The translations under genes were made by a program, and so were the position numbers. A DNA stretch of 64,000 nucleotides, taken from NCBI GenBank assembly GCA_017854855.1, contig JAFMGZ010000005.1, positions 1 to 64,000 on the forward strand. Direction: 5' to 3'. The notes under the pieces were generated by a model. The model did no database searches, was not told where the DNA came from, and saw nothing but the letters and a program-made list of their open reading frames with translations. Source of the stretch: Sulfitobacter sp. (GTDB lineage: Bacteria; Pseudomonadota; Alphaproteobacteria; Rhodobacterales; Rhodobacteraceae). This document shows, piece after piece, positions 45,816 through 55,492 of the stretch; position 1 is the stretch's first letter, and each line of letters begins with the position of its first letter.

Positions 45816-46684
45816 TTTGGAACCTTGGCTCTATCAATGCGGATAATTTTTATCATCTGACGCATTTACCAGCAGCCGGGGAGACGATTGCCGCCCAGCG
45901 GTTTCATCAGGGGTTAGGCGGCAAGGGCGCGAATATGTCCGTTGCCGCCGCCCGTGCCGCCGCCCGGGTTGCCCATATCGGGGCGGTGGGCAAAGACGGC
46001 AAATGGGCCGTGGACCGGTTGCTGGAATACGGCGTGGACACGCGCCATATTGCAGCCGTCGGTGTGGCAACAGGCCATGCGAATATCAATGTGGATGCAA
46101 GAGGCGAAAACAACATCGTCCTGTTTCCCGGTGCCAATCATGCCATCACGGAACAGATGATCGGTGCCGCGTTGTCAGAGGCATCGAGCGGTGATTTTCT
46201 GTTGATGCAGAATGAAACCAACGGTCAGGAATATGCTGCCAGAACGGCCAAGGCGCTGGGCCTGCGGTTTGCCTATGCGGCGGCACCCTTTTCGGCTGAT
46301 GCCGTGCAGGCGGTGATCAAGCAGATTGATCTGTTGGTCCTGAACGCGGTTGAGGCGGCACAATTGCAAGAGGCCATGGGCCAACAGCTGGAGGATCTTC
46401 CGATCAGCGATATCGTGGTCACACTGGGGGCTGATGGCTGTAAATGGGTCTCTAACACGGGGAAATCAGTGTCTGAATTTCCCGCCTATCCAGTTGATGT
46501 CGTCGACACGACCGGCGCGGGTGATACGTTTACGGGGTATCTGGTTGCGGGTCTGGACCGAGGAATGGCGATGCAGGACGCGATTGATCTGGCGCTGCGG
46601 GCCGGTGCCTTGATGGTCGCGCGGGAAGGGACCGCAGATGTGATCCCGGATCTGAAAGAGATCCAGGACCACGATTTTTCCTAG
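45812..46684 (+). CDS. PfkB family carbohydrate kinase, ribokinase-like
   Basis: A 290-residue sugar kinase with [14 protein letters not shown] near 36-49 and the catalytic [13 protein letters not shown] near 231-243 (Asp as base). The motif layout is closest to ribokinases, but PfkB family members use many sugars and nucleosides and I do not fix the substrate. It is translationally coupled to maeB, and its end meets the convergent msrA stop. Confidence 0.83.
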   Translation: MIWNLGSINADNFYHLTHLPAAGETIAAQRFHQGLGGKGANMSVAAARAAARVAHIGAVGKDGKWAVDRLLEYGVDTRHIAAVGVATGHANINVDARGENNIVLFPGANHAITEQMIGAALSEASSGDFLLMQNETNGQEYAARTAKALGLRFAYAAAPFSADAVQAVIKQIDLLVLNAVEAAQLQEAMGQQLEDLPISDIVVTLGADGCKWVSNTGKSVSEFPAYPVDVVDTTGAGDTFTGYLVAGLDRGMAMQDAIDLALRAGALMVAREGTADVIPDLKEIQDHDFS

Positions 46685-47346
46685 TTCACAAAAGGGGCGG
46701 CTGCGCCCCAAAGCTGTTTGACGCGCGCATCCCTGCCACAGCCCTTGCGGTAGCGTTTATAGGCGGTTGATTTCTTGACGCCCAACCCAACAGAGGTGAA
46801 GGCCAAGCGGTCACTGCTCTTGTAATAATCCTGATGATAGTCCTCAGCGGGATAGAATTTTGCGGCATCCAGGATCGGTGTAACGATCTGTTGGCCCAAG
46901 GCGGCCTGTGCTTCGGCCTTGGCCTTTTCTGCCGCGGCCCTGTCGCCCGCGTTGTTTGCAAAGATCGCAGAGCGGTAGCTGGGACCCCGGTCGCAGAATT
47001 GACCGCCCGCATCTGTTGGATCAATGGAGCGGAAAAACATGTTCAGCAAGGCATCGCGGCTGACCTTGCCGGGGTCGTATTCAATTTGCACAACTTCATA
47101 ATGCCCGGTGCCCCCTGCGGTGACCTGTTTGTAGGTCGGATTGGCCGTGGTGCCGCCAGCAAAACCGGATACCGCCTCTTTGACGCCGGGCACGGATTCG
47201 AAATCTGATTCGACGCACCAGAAACAGCCGCCCGCCACGGTCAGCGTTTCAGTGCCCGCAGCCCGCGCCGAAGTGGACTGTGCGAAAAGCCCCAAGGCGA
47301 TGAGACAGGCCAGCGTCAGGCTTTTGAGTGTTGAGAGATGTTTCAT
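46681..47346 (-). CDS. msrA: Peptide-methionine (S)-S-oxide reductase MsrA, exported
   Basis: A 221-residue MsrA with a Sec signal peptide (about 1-30, ending ARAA). The catalytic site is GGCFWC (C41 nucleophile), with [11 protein letters not shown] and EDYHQDYY downstream and a further cysteine near the C-terminus (KGCGRD) that may resolve the sulfenic acid. It repairs oxidised methionine in periplasmic proteins. An excellent AAGGAG site fixes the start at 47346. No MsrB is adjacent. Confidence 0.93.
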   Translation of the reverse strand: MKHLSTLKSLTLACLIALGLFAQSTSARAAGTETLTVAGGCFWCVESDFESVPGVKEAVSGFAGGTTANPTYKQVTAGGTGHYEVVQIEYDPGKVSRDALLNMFFRSIDPTDAGGQFCDRGPSYRSAIFANNAGDRAAAEKAKAEAQAALGQQIVTPILDAAKFYPAEDYHQDYYKSSDRLAFTSVGLGVKKSTAYKRYRKGCGRDARVKQLWGAAAPFVN

Positions 47347-47489
47347 AGGTTGCTCCTTTGCCTCAGGCTGATCCTTGTTTTTGGATAGGGCAACCGCTGG
47401 CAGGGTCATCTCACGTGCAGGTGATCGCATTTTACCGCTTGGCATGGTTCCGTAACATTTCTAGCGTCGCAAAAAACACGGAGATGAAA

Positions 47490-48176
47490 ATGCGTATCGC
47501 GATGTGGTCCGGGCCGCGCAACCTGAGCACGGCAATGATGTATAGTTTCGGGGCACGCCATGATTTTGCAGTGATGGATGAACCGTTCTATGCGGCCTAT
47601 CTGGCCAAGACGGGTCTGGATCATCCCATGTCCCAGCAGATTCTGCAGGCCCATGAGGTTGATCCGATCAAGGTGGGAAAATCCTGCGAAGGGGGCGGTG
47701 CCCCGCATCTTTACATGAAACATATGCCCCATCACATGCTGGAAGGGTTTCCCATGGATTGGGCGCAGGATTGCGTGAACATCCACCTGATCCGCCACCC
47801 CGCCCGCGTGATCGCCAGCTACCTTGCCAAACACGAGGCACCCCGGCTGGAGGACATCGGATATGCCCAGCAGGCGGCATTGTTTGACCAGATCGGCGGG
47901 TTGGTCGTGGACAGCACCGATATTCGCGCGGATCCGGCGGGGATGCTGCAAAAGCTATGTGCGGCGATTGACCTGCCGTTTGACCCGGCGATGTTGTCCT
48001 GGCCTGCGGGCCCAAGGGCCGAAGACGGAATCTGGGCCAGCCATTGGTATGGGGCCGTACACAAAAGCACGGGTTTTGCCGGGGCCGAGGGGGATTTGCC
48101 AAAGCTTGCTGACGAGGATCTGCTGGCAGAGGCGCTGCCGTTCTACGAGATGCTTTATGAAAAGAGGCTGCGTTAG
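47490..48176 (+). CDS. Sulfotransferase-like protein
   Basis: A 228-residue protein with an N-terminal P-loop WSGPRNLSTAMMYSFG (residues 6-21) resembling the PAPS-binding loop, and HLIRHPARVIASYLAK, which matches the 3'-phosphate binding (R-x-P-x-x-x-x-S) motif of sulfotransferases. Substrate unknown. I chose the ATG at 47490, seven bases after GGAG, over the in-frame ATG at 47484. Divergent from msrA and convergent with argG. Confidence 0.75.
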   Translation: MRIAMWSGPRNLSTAMMYSFGARHDFAVMDEPFYAAYLAKTGLDHPMSQQILQAHEVDPIKVGKSCEGGGAPHLYMKHMPHHMLEGFPMDWAQDCVNIHLIRHPARVIASYLAKHEAPRLEDIGYAQQAALFDQIGGLVVDSTDIRADPAGMLQKLCAAIDLPFDPAMLSWPAGPRAEDGIWASHWYGAVHKSTGFAGAEGDLPKLADEDLLAEALPFYEMLYEKRLR

Positions 48177-48179
48177 AAA

Positions 48180-48207
48180 CAGGCCCTAATCGTCTGATTA
48201 GGGCCTG
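48180..48207. terminator. Bidirectional terminator hairpin
   Basis: CAGGCCCTAATC (48180-48191) and GATTAGGGCCTG (48196-48207) form a perfect 12-bp stem with a GTCT tetraloop between the convergent sulfotransferase-like gene and argG. T-tracts are poor on both sides, but position and stability support termination. Confidence 0.75.
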
Positions 48208-48217
48208 ATCTGAAGTG

Positions 48218-49438
48218 TTATTTCAGCAAACGTTTGTCGCGCGCGGCCAGCAGTTTCAATCGCAACGCGTTCAACTGGATAAAGCCCGCCGCGTCCTTTT
48301 GGTCATAGGCACCTGCGTCGTCTTCAAACGTCACATGAGCTTCGGAATAGAGCGAATGTTCTGACCAGCGGCCGACGGTGCGCACATGACCCTTGTAGAG
48401 TTTCAGGCGGACGGTGCCGGTGACATGGGTTTGGCTGGCGTCGATGGCGGCCTGCAGCATGGTGCGTTCCGGGCTGAACCAGAAACCGTTGTAGATCAGT
48501 TCGGCGTAGCGCGGCATCAGCTCGTCCTTGAGGTGCATGGCACCGCGGTCCAGCGTGATGGATTCGATCCCGCGATGCGCCTCAAGCAGCAGGGTGCCGC
48601 CGGGGGTTTCATAAATGCCGCGTGATTTCATGCCGACGAACCGGCCCTCAACCAGATCAAGGCGGCCACAGCCGTGTTTGCCGCCCAATTCGTTCAGTTT
48701 GGTCAGGATGGTTGCGGGGGACATTGCCTCGCCGTTGATGCTGACCGCGTCGCCGCGTTCAAAACCGATCTCGACATATTCGGGGGTATCTGGTGCATCT
48801 TCGGGGGCGACGGTGCGCTGATAGACGTAATCGGGCGCGTCGACGGCCGGATCTTCCAGTACCTTGCCCTCTGATGAGGTGTGCAACAGGTTGGCATCGA
48901 CGCTGAACGGTGCCTCGCCACGTTTGTCCTTGGCGACGGGGATCTGGTTCTTTTCGGCGAATTCCAGCAGTTTGGTCCGGCTGGTCAGGTCCCATTCGCG
49001 CCAGGGCGCGATGACCTTGATGTTGGGGTTCAGGGCGTAGGCCGCCAGTTCAAACCGAACCTGATCATTGCCTTTGCCGGTCGCGCCATGTGCGACGGCA
49101 TCCGCACCGGTTTCTTCGGCGATCTCAACCAGACGCTTGGAGATCAGCGGGCGTGCGATGGAAGTACCCAGCAGATACAGCCCTTCGTAGACCGCATTGG
49201 CGCGGAACATTGGGAAAACGAAATCGCGCACGAATTCTTCGCGCAGGTCTTCGATATAGATGGCGGATGCGCCCATCATCTCGGCCTTGGCGCGGGCGGG
49301 TTCCAGTTCCTCGCCCTGGCCCAGATCGGCGGTGAATGTCACCACCTCGCAACCGTATTCGGTCTGAAGCCATTTTAGGATGATCGAGGTATCAAGACCT
49401 CCGGAATAGGCGAGCACGACTTTTTTAGGCGCTGACAT
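48218..49438 (-). CDS. argG: Argininosuccinate synthase
   Basis: A 406-residue enzyme joining citrulline and aspartate with ATP in arginine synthesis. [11 protein letters not shown] at 8-18 is the ATP pyrophosphatase loop; [13 protein letters not shown] and the RSLYSEAH-like C-terminal region ([14 protein letters not shown]) are conserved. The start at 49438 has AAGGAA upstream; the frame to 49591 is a shadow extension. Divergent from ilvA. Confidence 0.97.
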   Translation of the reverse strand: MSAPKKVVLAYSGGLDTSIILKWLQTEYGCEVVTFTADLGQGEELEPARAKAEMMGASAIYIEDLREEFVRDFVFPMFRANAVYEGLYLLGTSIARPLISKRLVEIAEETGADAVAHGATGKGNDQVRFELAAYALNPNIKVIAPWREWDLTSRTKLLEFAEKNQIPVAKDKRGEAPFSVDANLLHTSSEGKVLEDPAVDAPDYVYQRTVAPEDAPDTPEYVEIGFERGDAVSINGEAMSPATILTKLNELGGKHGCGRLDLVEGRFVGMKSRGIYETPGGTLLLEAHRGIESITLDRGAMHLKDELMPRYAELIYNGFWFSPERTMLQAAIDASQTHVTGTVRLKLYKGHVRTVGRWSEHSLYSEAHVTFEDDAGAYDQKDAAGFIQLNALRLKLLAARDKRLLK

Positions 49439-49507
49439 GGGATTTCCTTTCTCACTTGGCCCGCGAGGTATCCGGTTTTGCGCGCATGAGCAAGACGGGC
49501 TGCTGCG

Positions 49508-49536
49508 TTGACCTATCTGTTCCGCCCCCCTATCGA
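49508..49536 (+). promoter_or_regulatory. Candidate ilvA promoter
   Basis: TTGACC (49508-49513), 17 bases, TATCGA (49531-49536), about 28 bases before the ilvA start. The -10 element is weak. Confidence 0.35.
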
Positions 49537-49563
49537 GAATGGATAGAGCGCGGAGCGAATGGT

Positions 49564-50796
49564 ATGACAGAAAATTTTCAGGCGATGGCAACCTTGGCCG
49601 CGGCCAAGATGAGGCCGGTATTCCCCGCGACGCCCCTGCTGAGGAACGAGCTGCTGTCAGAGCGTTTTGACGCCGATATCTGGCTCAAGCGGGAAGACCT
49701 GACACCGGTGCGGTCCTATAAATTGCGCGGTGCGTTCAATGCGATGCGCAAGGTTATCCCTGATCAGCAGCTTTTTGTCTGTGCCTCGGCGGGAAATCAT
49801 GCGCAGGGCGTGGCGTTCATGTGCAAACATTTTGGGGTTCACGGCGTCATTTTCATGCCCGTGACCACGCCAGAACAGAAGATTCTGAAAACCCGCATGT
49901 TTGGTGGGGAATTTGCAGAAGTCCGGCTGGTTGGGGATTATTTTGACGAAACCCTGGTGGCTGCGCAGACCTTTTGCGAGCTGGAGGGCGCGCATTTCCT
50001 GTCGCCCTTTGATGATTATGACGTGATCGAAGGACAAGCCTCTGTCGCGGTTGAGATAGAGCAGGATCTGGGGCGGGTGCCGGATCATATCATCATGCCG
50101 GTGGGCGGCGGTGGTCTGTCGGCCGGGGTCGTTGGATATTTTGGTCAGGAATGCCGCTATACGCTGGTGGAGCCGAAAGGTGCCAAGAGCCTTGCCGCCG
50201 CAGTGGAGGAAGGCGCGCCTGTGGATGTATCGCCGATTGATTCCTTTGTTGACGGCGCTGCGGTGGCCAAGATCGGCGCGCGCCCCTTTGAGACGCTGCG
50301 GTCAATCGCCCGCGCAGACATCATTGATCTGCCAGAGGACCGCATTTGCGGGACCATCGTCGAGATGCTGAATGTCGAAGGGATCGTGTTGGAACCGGCC
50401 GGGGCCATGTCGATTGAGGCGCTCAGCGATGTGCGCCGGGACATCATCGGCAAGACGGTTGTTTGTGTCGTGACTGGCGGCAACTTTGATTTTGAGCGTT
50501 TGCCAGAGGTCAAGGAACGCGCGCAGCGATTTGCCGGGCTGAAGAAATATTTTATCCTGCGTTTGCCGCAACGTCCCGGCGCATTGCGCGATTTTCTGGA
50601 TATGCTGGGCCCGAACGATAACATCACCCGGTTTGAATACATGAAGAAATCCGCCCGCAACTTTGGTTCTGTCCTGATTGGCATCGAAACAGATCAACCG
50701 CAGAACTTTGACGGGCTGTTTCAGCGGATCGGGGATCGCGGCTTTGCCTATACCGATATCACCAATGATGAAACGCTGGCGCAATTCGTGATCTAG
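49564..50796 (+). CDS. ilvA: Threonine ammonia-lyase
   Basis: A 410-residue PLP enzyme making 2-oxobutanoate from threonine for isoleucine synthesis. K53 in [10 protein letters not shown] forms the Schiff base, [10 protein letters not shown] and the glycine-rich [10 protein letters not shown] loop bind PLP phosphate, and the last 80 residues ([20 protein letters not shown]) form one ACT-like regulatory domain, shorter than the double domain of the E. coli enzyme. The start at 49564 is favoured; an ATG at 49486 would add 26 residues without family similarity. Confidence 0.93.
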   Translation: MTENFQAMATLAAAKMRPVFPATPLLRNELLSERFDADIWLKREDLTPVRSYKLRGAFNAMRKVIPDQQLFVCASAGNHAQGVAFMCKHFGVHGVIFMPVTTPEQKILKTRMFGGEFAEVRLVGDYFDETLVAAQTFCELEGAHFLSPFDDYDVIEGQASVAVEIEQDLGRVPDHIIMPVGGGGLSAGVVGYFGQECRYTLVEPKGAKSLAAAVEEGAPVDVSPIDSFVDGAAVAKIGARPFETLRSIARADIIDLPEDRICGTIVEMLNVEGIVLEPAGAMSIEALSDVRRDIIGKTVVCVVTGGNFDFERLPEVKERAQRFAGLKKYFILRLPQRPGALRDFLDMLGPNDNITRFEYMKKSARNFGSVLIGIETDQPQNFDGLFQRIGDRGFAYTDITNDETLAQFVI

Positions 50797-50818
50797 GGTC
50801 GGCTATTAGGGGTAAAAG

Positions 50819-51631
50819 ATGGATTTCAAAGACAAGTCTGTGGTCATCACCGGTGCGGGCAGTGGAATTGGTGCCGCCTTGGCGCGCCGGGCTGCGATAT
50901 TGGGGGCCAGGGTCTGTGTCTCTGATCTGGATGGGGCCAAGGCGCAGGCCGTTGCCGATGAAATCGGCGGAATGGCCGTGCCATGCGATGTCCGCGATGA
51001 GGCGCAGATACAGGCGTTGGTGGCGCAGGCCAGTGCCGCGCAGGGCGATATCGATATTTATGTGTCCAACGCGGGGTTGGGCGGAGGGGAGCCGTCACAT
51101 GCGGCGTCCCAGACAGATGAGACCTGGACGCTGAACTGGCAGGTTCACGTGATGAGCCATGTCTATGCTTCACGGGCCTTGTTGCCGGGGATGATTGCGC
51201 GGAAATCGGGGTATCTGGTCAATGTGGCCTCTGCCGCCGGTTTGCTGAACCAGATTGGCGATGCGGCCTATTCCGCCACCAAACACGCCGCTGTCAGCTT
51301 TGCTGAATCGCTGGCGATCACCCATGGCGCAGAGGGGATCGGCGTGTCGGTCGTTTGTCCGCAATATGTGGCGACCCCTTTGCTGGGTCTGTCTGATGTG
51401 GATGCGGCGACGCAGGAATCGCTGCTGACCGCAGATGATGTCGCCCTGGCGATCACGAACGGGGTTGAGGCGGGGCGTTTCCTGATCCTGTCGCACCCGG
51501 TTGTGCAGACCTATGCCCGGCACCGGGCGCAGGATCACGACCGCTGGATCACCGGCATGCAGATGCTGCGGGCCAAGGCGCAGGATACATTTGGCGGGAT
51601 CGAGATCAGTAGTTTTTACAAACTGGTCTAA
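50819..51631 (+). CDS. SDR family oxidoreductase
   Basis: A 270-residue short-chain dehydrogenase: TGAGSGIG at 11-18 binds the cofactor, SNAGLGGG follows, NVASAAG carries the serine, and Y151-S-A-T-K155 is the catalytic pair. D36 after the second strand (VCVSDLDG) suggests NAD(H) over NADP(H). The substrate is not predictable. It begins 22 bases after ilvA and overlaps the end of the convergent HPt gene. Confidence 0.85.
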   Translation: MDFKDKSVVITGAGSGIGAALARRAAILGARVCVSDLDGAKAQAVADEIGGMAVPCDVRDEAQIQALVAQASAAQGDIDIYVSNAGLGGGEPSHAASQTDETWTLNWQVHVMSHVYASRALLPGMIARKSGYLVNVASAAGLLNQIGDAAYSATKHAAVSFAESLAITHGAEGIGVSVVCPQYVATPLLGLSDVDAATQESLLTADDVALAITNGVEAGRFLILSHPVVQTYARHRAQDHDRWITGMQMLRAKAQDTFGGIEISSFYKLV

Positions 51632-51960
51632 GCGGCGTTCAGCTGCGCAAGTCCGGACAGGAACTGGTTTTTGGAGGTTGCATATACCTCAAGGAGCTGG
51701 GGGATATTGATGGCCTTTGTCTGACCTTGTTCTGCTGCCGCCTCTCCTGCGCTGCATAGGGCGGCAAAGCGTTCAAAGCCAAGGTTCAACGCACCGCTTT
51801 TCAGGAAATGCAGATCGCCCGCCAGGGTTGGGGCCGCGTCCACATCAGGCAGTCGGGTGATGACGGGTTCAATTTCATCGAAAAACATTTCAACGATTTC
51901 ATCAAAATCATCGCTGTTCATTTCTTGGTGCAGCATGCGCAGGCATTCCCAGTCGATCAT
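51628..51960 (-). CDS. HPt domain protein
   Basis: A 110-residue protein that is a single histidine phosphotransfer domain: LHFLKSGALNLGF with H51 as the phosphorylated residue, in a four-helix-bundle-length chain. HPt proteins relay phosphate between kinases and receivers. The divergent neighbour encodes a receiver-phosphatase, so that receiver is a plausible partner. This is inference from gene position. Confidence 0.82.
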   Translation of the reverse strand: MIDWECLRMLHQEMNSDDFDEIVEMFFDEIEPVITRLPDVDAAPTLAGDLHFLKSGALNLGFERFAALCSAGEAAAEQGQTKAINIPQLLEVYATSKNQFLSGLAQLNAA

Positions 51961-52120
51961 CGCAGCTCCCTCCGATTATGTGGTCTCCGGGTACCGGGGC
52001 ACACTGCCATGAAACTCTTAATGGAATCCTGAGACAGCAGAAATTTCCGAGGGTTTGAAGCCTTCACACGGTCTTAATTTAATTTGGCTTATGGGGGACC
52101 AGATTTGGCGGCAATAGGTC

Positions 52121-53404
52121 ATGATGTTCCAACGGCAAACCCCACCAGCTGAGGCGGAGACTGGTGTCACACATATATCGCCAAGACGGATGTTGATTGT
52201 GGACGACAGCCCGCTGCAACGCCGTATCCTGGCAAAGACCCTGCAAAAATGGGGTTTTGACGTCTTTGAGGCTTCGACTGCCGAAGAGGCATTTCAGATG
52301 TGTGCGGAACAGATGCCCGATTTTGTCATCAGTGACTGGATCATGCCGGGTGCCTCTGGAATTGAGTTTTGTCGAAAATTTCGTGAGATTTCTAGCGAAG
52401 AATATAGCTATTTCATCTTGCTCACCTCCAAGAGTGAAAAGGCCGAAATTGCCCAGGGACTTGATTCAGGCGCGGATGATTTTCTAAGCAAACCCGTCAA
52501 TCTGGATGAACTGCGCGCACGGCTTGCTGCGGGATCGCGGATCTTGGAATTCCAGCGCGAATTGTCGGAAAAGAACCGTCTGGTCAATGATACGCTGGTC
52601 GAACTGCAGCGGGTTCATGACGGGATCAACAAGGACCTGCAGGAGGCGCGCCAACTGCAGCAGTCATTGCTGCGCGAAAGTCACAAGGTCTGGGCAGAGG
52701 GTGCATTGTCCCTTGTGCTGCGGCCTGCGGGGCATGTGGGCGGTGATCTGGTTGGGTTCTTCCGCTCAGATGACGGCAAACTGGGGCTGTTTGCGATTGA
52801 TGTATCGGGTCATGGGATCAGCTCTGCCTTGTTGACCGCGCGGCTGGCGGGGCATTTCGCCGCCGCCAAGGAACATAATATCGCGCTCAGGCAGGACGGC
52901 AGTGGCCGATACCTGGCCCGCCCCCCCAGTGATGTCGCCGCAGAGCTGAACGAGATCGTTCTGAATGAGATGGAGACAGAGCATTATCTGACCCTGATGC
53001 TGGCCTTTGTTGATCTGTCGACGGGCAAGGCCACGCTGACCCAGGCGGGCCATCCGCATCCATTGATCCAGCGCCACGATGGTACGGTCGTGCAGCGCGG
53101 CAGCGGTGGTTTTCCCGTCGGGCTGATGTCGGGCATGCAATTTGACCAGTTTGAACTGACCCTGGTGCCGGGTGACAGGCTATTGATCCTGTCGGACGGG
53201 GTGACGGAATGCCACGATCCGCTGGGCACATTTCTGGGCGAGGAAGGTTTGGCAGACACGCTCTACCGGCTGAAAGACCGCAAGGGACCTGCTGTGCTGG
53301 ATGCGCTGATCAGGGATTTGACGCATTTTGCCGGATCTGAGGATTTGCCAGATGATGTGTCTGGCATCCTTTTTGAATACACCGGTTCGGATCAGCCCAG
53401 ATAG
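52121..53404 (+). CDS. Receiver-PP2C (RsbU-type) phosphatase response regulator, RbaY-like
   Basis: A 427-residue two-domain protein. Receiver: IVDDS (D28, D29), D72 in ISDWIMP, T102, K124 in SKPVN. A coiled linker (about 135-190) leads to a SpoIIE/PP2C phosphatase with GGDLVGF at 207-213, DVSGHG at 227-232 and LILSDGVTE near the end. Such proteins dephosphorylate STAS anti-anti-sigma factors in partner-switching circuits; RbaY of Rhodobacter capsulatus has this architecture. The STAS and anti-sigma partners are not in the window. Confidence 0.85.
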   Translation: MMFQRQTPPAEAETGVTHISPRRMLIVDDSPLQRRILAKTLQKWGFDVFEASTAEEAFQMCAEQMPDFVISDWIMPGASGIEFCRKFREISSEEYSYFILLTSKSEKAEIAQGLDSGADDFLSKPVNLDELRARLAAGSRILEFQRELSEKNRLVNDTLVELQRVHDGINKDLQEARQLQQSLLRESHKVWAEGALSLVLRPAGHVGGDLVGFFRSDDGKLGLFAIDVSGHGISSALLTARLAGHFAAAKEHNIALRQDGSGRYLARPPSDVAAELNEIVLNEMETEHYLTLMLAFVDLSTGKATLTQAGHPHPLIQRHDGTVVQRGSGGFPVGLMSGMQFDQFELTLVPGDRLLILSDGVTECHDPLGTFLGEEGLADTLYRLKDRKGPAVLDALIRDLTHFAGSEDLPDDVSGILFEYTGSDQPR

Positions 53405-53829
53405 CGGTTCAGGAACATGCGGTCGCCGTCATTGCCCAGCGCGCCCAGCGCCTCATCGGGGGACAGGACCAATGTTGAATGATCAGGCTCAATCGGTTCT
53501 GCGATCTGGCGGACGGGATGGGCCACGTAGATGTGGCACAGCTTCTCTGCCCACAGGTCGTATTCTGGCATGAACACGAACCGCCGAAAGGCACCCAGCC
53601 TGCGCGGCCGTGTAATGCGCCAGCCGATTTCTTCCAGCACTTCGCGGTGCAACGCCTGCACTGGCGATTCTCCGGGATCAATGCCGCCGCCGGGCAGCTG
53701 GACATCCAGCGCTGGTATGATCTGTGCGGTCATCAAAAAGCGGCGTTCCAGCGGCAGGATCGCATAGGCACCGGGCCTGAGCCGGTAAGAAATGCCCTTT
53801 TGTGGCGGTTGGCCAACACGTCTGATCAT
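53392..53829 (-). CDS. NUDIX hydrolase
   Basis: A 145-residue Nudix protein; the box GGGIDPGESPVQALHREVLEEIGW at 47-70 is complete (G-x5-E-x7-REUxEExGU). The substrate, a nucleoside diphosphate linked to another moiety, is not predictable. Its 3' end overlaps the 3' end of the phosphatase gene by 13 bases in convergent orientation, so transcripts from both strands overlap here. Confidence 0.87.
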   Translation of the reverse strand: MIRRVGQPPQKGISYRLRPGAYAILPLERRFLMTAQIIPALDVQLPGGGIDPGESPVQALHREVLEEIGWRITRPRRLGAFRRFVFMPEYDLWAEKLCHIYVAHPVRQIAEPIEPDHSTLVLSPDEALGALGNDGDRMFLNRYLG

Positions 53830-53907
53830 CTACGCCCCCTTTATCACCTGCTTGATGCCCCTATATAGACGCGGTATGCCAAGCGGCCTGAGATAAGGAA
53901 ACCCCTG

Positions 53908-54906
53908 ATGACTGCCGATATTCAGCCCGGAAACCAGATAGCCTGGGACGACAGTGTTCTGCCGTTCCAGCTGGACAATTGTGACATCCGTGGCCGGGTG
54001 GCCCGGCTGGATGGCGTGTTGGAAGGCATTCTGCGCCAGCATGACTATCCGCCCCAGGTCGAAGCGCTTGTTGCTGAGATGGCGTTGCTGACCGCGCTGA
54101 TCGGTCAAACGATCAAGCTGCGCTGGAAACTGCAGCTGCAGGTACAGTCCAAAGGGGCGGTGCGGATGATCGCGACCGATTACTACGGTCCGCAAGAGGA
54201 CGGGACACCGGCGCGCATCCGGGCCTATGCCAGCTATGACGCGGATCGGCTGACCCAAGAGGCACCCTTTGACCAGATCGGCGAAGGCTATTTCGCCATC
54301 ATGATCGATCAGGGCGAGGGGATGACCCCCTATCAGGGCATTACACCGCTAGAGAGCGGATCATTGGCCGCCTGTGCAGAGGCGTATTTTGCGCAGTCCG
54401 AACAGCTGCCGACCCGCTTTTCGCTGAGCTATGGCAGATCGTCCGCACCCAATGTGGCAGAGCATTGGCGCGCCGGTGGCGTGATGTTGCAGCATATGCC
54501 CAAGGCGTCGCCCTTTGCCGCCAAGGGCGAAGGCAGCGGTGGCGTGCTGAGCGCGACTGACCTGGTGCATGGGGATACAGAAGAGAACTGGAACCGTGTG
54601 AACATCCTGCTCGACACGGTCGAAGACCTTGAGCTGATCGGGCCCAGCGTTCCGCCCACCGATTTGCTGCTGCGCCTGTTTCACGAGGAACAGCCGCGGG
54701 TGTTTGATGCCCAGGCGGTGCGCTTTGGCTGTTCATGTTCCGAAGATCGCGTTCGGCAAAGCCTGTCGATCTATTCGGCCAAGGACATTGAAACAATGAC
54801 CACGGACGAAGGTCGCGTCACCGCCGACTGCCAGTTCTGCGGCGCGCATTATGATCTGGACCCGCTGACGGTTGGATTTGATGCCGAAACGGCTGCAGGT
54901 GAGTGA
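53908..54906 (+). CDS. hslO: Redox-regulated chaperone Hsp33
   Basis: A 332-residue cytoplasmic holdase activated by oxidation. The zinc-binding cysteines are C275 and C277 (FGCSCSED) and C308 and C311 (DCQFC), the Hsp33 CxC...CxxC switch. The N-terminal half carries the substrate-binding fold (TALIGQTIKLRWKLQLQVQSKG). A CTATATA element lies about 45 bases upstream, but I cannot pair it with a good -35. Confidence 0.95.
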   Translation: MTADIQPGNQIAWDDSVLPFQLDNCDIRGRVARLDGVLEGILRQHDYPPQVEALVAEMALLTALIGQTIKLRWKLQLQVQSKGAVRMIATDYYGPQEDGTPARIRAYASYDADRLTQEAPFDQIGEGYFAIMIDQGEGMTPYQGITPLESGSLAACAEAYFAQSEQLPTRFSLSYGRSSAPNVAEHWRAGGVMLQHMPKASPFAAKGEGSGGVLSATDLVHGDTEENWNRVNILLDTVEDLELIGPSVPPTDLLLRLFHEEQPRVFDAQAVRFGCSCSEDRVRQSLSIYSAKDIETMTTDEGRVTADCQFCGAHYDLDPLTVGFDAETAAGE

Positions 54907-55492
54907 CCAGATTGAGCAGATCAGGGCCGCGCTGGGCAAGACCGGCGTGCAGACCTCTGATTTCGATCTGAACCCCGATGTGGTGCTGCCGGCGGGGCGT
55001 GTCTTGCGGCCTGCTGGTGTGCTTGCTCCGATTATGCGCAAAGGGGACGATTGGCATTTGCTGCTGACAAAACGGTCCTCTGCGTTGAAACATCACCCCG
55101 GACAGATCGCCTTTCCGGGTGGCAAGCAGGACAAGGGGGATGCGGATGTCATCGCCGCCGCCCTGCGCGAAGCCGAAGAAGAGATCGGGTTGCCCCGCGA
55201 TATCGTTGATGTTCTAGGCACCTTGCCTGCGCATGAAACCGTGACTGGTTTTACCGTCACCCCCGTTTTTGCCCATGTCAGAGCCGATTTTGTGGTCAAG
55301 CCAGAGCCGGGCGAGGTTGAAGAAGTTTTCTCTGTGCCGCTGTCGCATGTGCTGAACCCGGAAAATTACCTGATTCAGTCGCGGCGCTGGCGGGGGACCA
55401 GACGACATTATTTTGCGGTGCCCTACGGACCCTATTACATCTGGGGTGCAACGGCGCGTATGCTGCGGGCATGGTCCGACCGCATGACATGA
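54881..55492 (+). CDS. NUDIX hydrolase, CoA pyrophosphatase-like
   Basis: A 203-residue Nudix protein. The segment HHPGQIAFPGGKQDKGD directly before a complete Nudix box (ALREAEEEIGL) is the UPF0035/CoA signature of coenzyme A pyrophosphatases. The start is uncertain: ATG 54881 lies inside hslO, and GTG 54899 would overlap the hslO stop by eight bases. Overlaps the CCA-adding gene at its 3' end by four bases. Confidence 0.85.
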   Translation: MPKRLQVSDQIEQIRAALGKTGVQTSDFDLNPDVVLPAGRVLRPAGVLAPIMRKGDDWHLLLTKRSSALKHHPGQIAFPGGKQDKGDADVIAAALREAEEEIGLPRDIVDVLGTLPAHETVTGFTVTPVFAHVRADFVVKPEPGEVEEVFSVPLSHVLNPENYLIQSRRWRGTRRHYFAVPYGPYYIWGATARMLRAWSDRMT

